Shown here: positions 32,406-32,891 of the stretch, in pieces
How positions within the stretch are numbered: position 1 is the stretch's first letter
Layout of the letters: each line of letters opens with the position of its first letter
DNA from: an uncultured Oscillospiraceae bacterium
Lineage (GTDB): Bacteria > Bacillota > Clostridia > Oscillospirales > Oscillospiraceae
Length of the DNA stretch: 32,891 nucleotides
Reading direction: 5' to 3'
NCBI GenBank assembly: GCA_934645175.1
Contig: CAKUDE010000026.1
Span: 1-32,891 of the forward strand
The notes under the pieces: model-generated
Database searches by the model: none
What the model was told of the DNA's origin: nothing
The model's input: only the letters and a program-made list of their open reading frames with translations
Made by a program: the position numbers and the translations under genes

Positions 32406-32735
32406 ATGAAGAACAACAACCAGATCAATGTTCCCGAAGCTCGCGATGCGATGGACAAGTTCAAGATGGAGGCCGCCAATGAGGTCGGCGTCAACCTGAA
32501 GCAGGGCTATAACGGCGACCTGACCTCCCGCGAGGCCGGCTCCGTCGGCGGCCAGATGGTCAAGAAGATGTGTCCTGTACGAACTATGAGCTTTTCGCGT
32601 AGCAGTAGAATTTCAACCGCACATCAGATACGGGTCAAGTACTTAGCTGAAATCAGTATGCATTCGGCGCGATCAAAAACCGAATCGGAATATGAATCAA
32701 CAGGAGAGAAATACCGGGCAAAGAAAGACTTATGA
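32406..32735 (+). CDS. Alpha/beta-type SASP with replaced C-terminus
   Basis: Residues 1-55 are a typical alpha/beta small acid-soluble spore protein, which coats and protects spore DNA. The conserved blocks NVPEARDAMDKFKMEAANEV and the GPR protease/DNA-binding region (DLTSREAGSVGGQMVKKM) are present. The family normally ends about ten residues later. Here, after KKM (about base 32571), the frame continues for 54 unrelated residues (CPVRTMSFSRSSRISTAHQI onward) to a stop at 32735. The DNA also changes to an AT-richer style. An insertion or rearrangement has replaced the native end. The RBS GGAGAT lies upstream. Whether the fusion still works is unknown. Confidence 0.85.
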   Translation: MKNNNQINVPEARDAMDKFKMEAANEVGVNLKQGYNGDLTSREAGSVGGQMVKKMCPVRTMSFSRSSRISTAHQIRVKYLAEISMHSARSKTESEYESTGEKYRAKKDL

Positions 32736-32891
32736 AGAATTAGACTCTGAAATTCGGTATGCTGACGAACGGACGCTCGCGTGCTTGGGCGGGGCAGTGC
32801 TGCCGGACAGTCGTAATACGATTGTGTTCTGTGGTTTCTCCGTGGAAAACTCGCTTGCCTCAATTCTTAAAGCAGGGGAGAAGGATCATAT
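32692..32891 (+). CDS. Unknown ORF, 3' partial, in the sequence that replaced the SASP end
   Basis: An ATG at 32692 opens a frame that continues past the window edge (66 complete codons). It contains QRKTYEELDSEIRYADERTL and NTIVFCGFSVENSLASILKA. I recognise no family and there is no strong RBS, so the start is uncertain. It overlaps the out-of-frame SASP tail. It may be the first gene of a mobile element. Confidence 0.4.
   Translation, partial: MNQQERNTGQRKTYEELDSEIRYADERTLACLGGAVLPDSRNTIVFCGFSVENSLASILKAGEKDH

Overview
The window looks like chromosome from a Gram-positive, endospore-forming member of the Clostridia, probably close to Oscillospiraceae/Ruminococcaceae. The evidence is moderately high GC, strong AGGAGG-type ribosome binding sites, near-consensus TTGNNN-N17-TATAAT promoters, and sporulation genes (yunB, the two dipicolinate synthase subunits, and an alpha/beta-type SASP). 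The flanks are GC-rich housekeeping DNA. The stretch from about 25.7 to 29.3 kb is visibly AT-richer and looks imported.

Layout. 1-857: the 3' end of a Cys-rich, repeat-bearing surface protein with a sortase-like tail. 957-2065: ogt plus a TetR regulator. 2208-7589: a lipid-handling neighbourhood with oleate hydratase, a DegV/FakB-like fatty-acid-binding protein, and an operon of an acyl-CoA ligase and a membrane acyltransferase. 7740-14831: a genome-maintenance and cell-wall block, pcrA-yunB-ligA followed by a murT/gatD-like pair. 14886-16533 (minus strand): an FMN riboswitch driving ribU and a lipoprotein esterase. 16631-20306: a promoter with paired direct repeats, a 47-codon ORF, an alkyl-sulfatase-like lipoprotein and a DUF1254/DUF1214 lipoprotein. 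20362-22914: a MarR gene with a tandem palindromic operator, followed by an ABC exporter pair collapsed by an internal deletion. 23002-24374 (minus strand): spoVFA-spoVFB. 24486-25628: a DUF4364 protein and hibernation factor HPF.

The most unusual part is 25726-29303. A WYL-domain regulator sits behind an 8-bp inverted repeat and is followed by a protein resembling AbaSI-family modification-dependent endonucleases. Next comes a 481-residue protein that I align by eye to the polymerase core of PolC (DNA polymerase III alpha, Gram-positive type). It keeps the Cys4 zinc motif and the fold landmarks but lacks the catalytic aspartates. WYL regulators often control phage-defence genes, so a defence cassette built on a dead PolC-like protein is a reasonable hypothesis. 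It is not established from this sequence.

Immediately after the island lie two opposed, 5'-truncated remnants: a MogA-like C-terminus on the minus strand and an ABC-ATPase-like C-terminus on the plus strand. They meet at one point, which suggests deletion of a molybdenum locus. The window ends with a small conserved protein, a large double-HTH regulator, and a SASP gene whose last codons are replaced by unrelated, AT-richer sequence that runs off the edge.

All family assignments come from reading motifs by eye; no database search was run.
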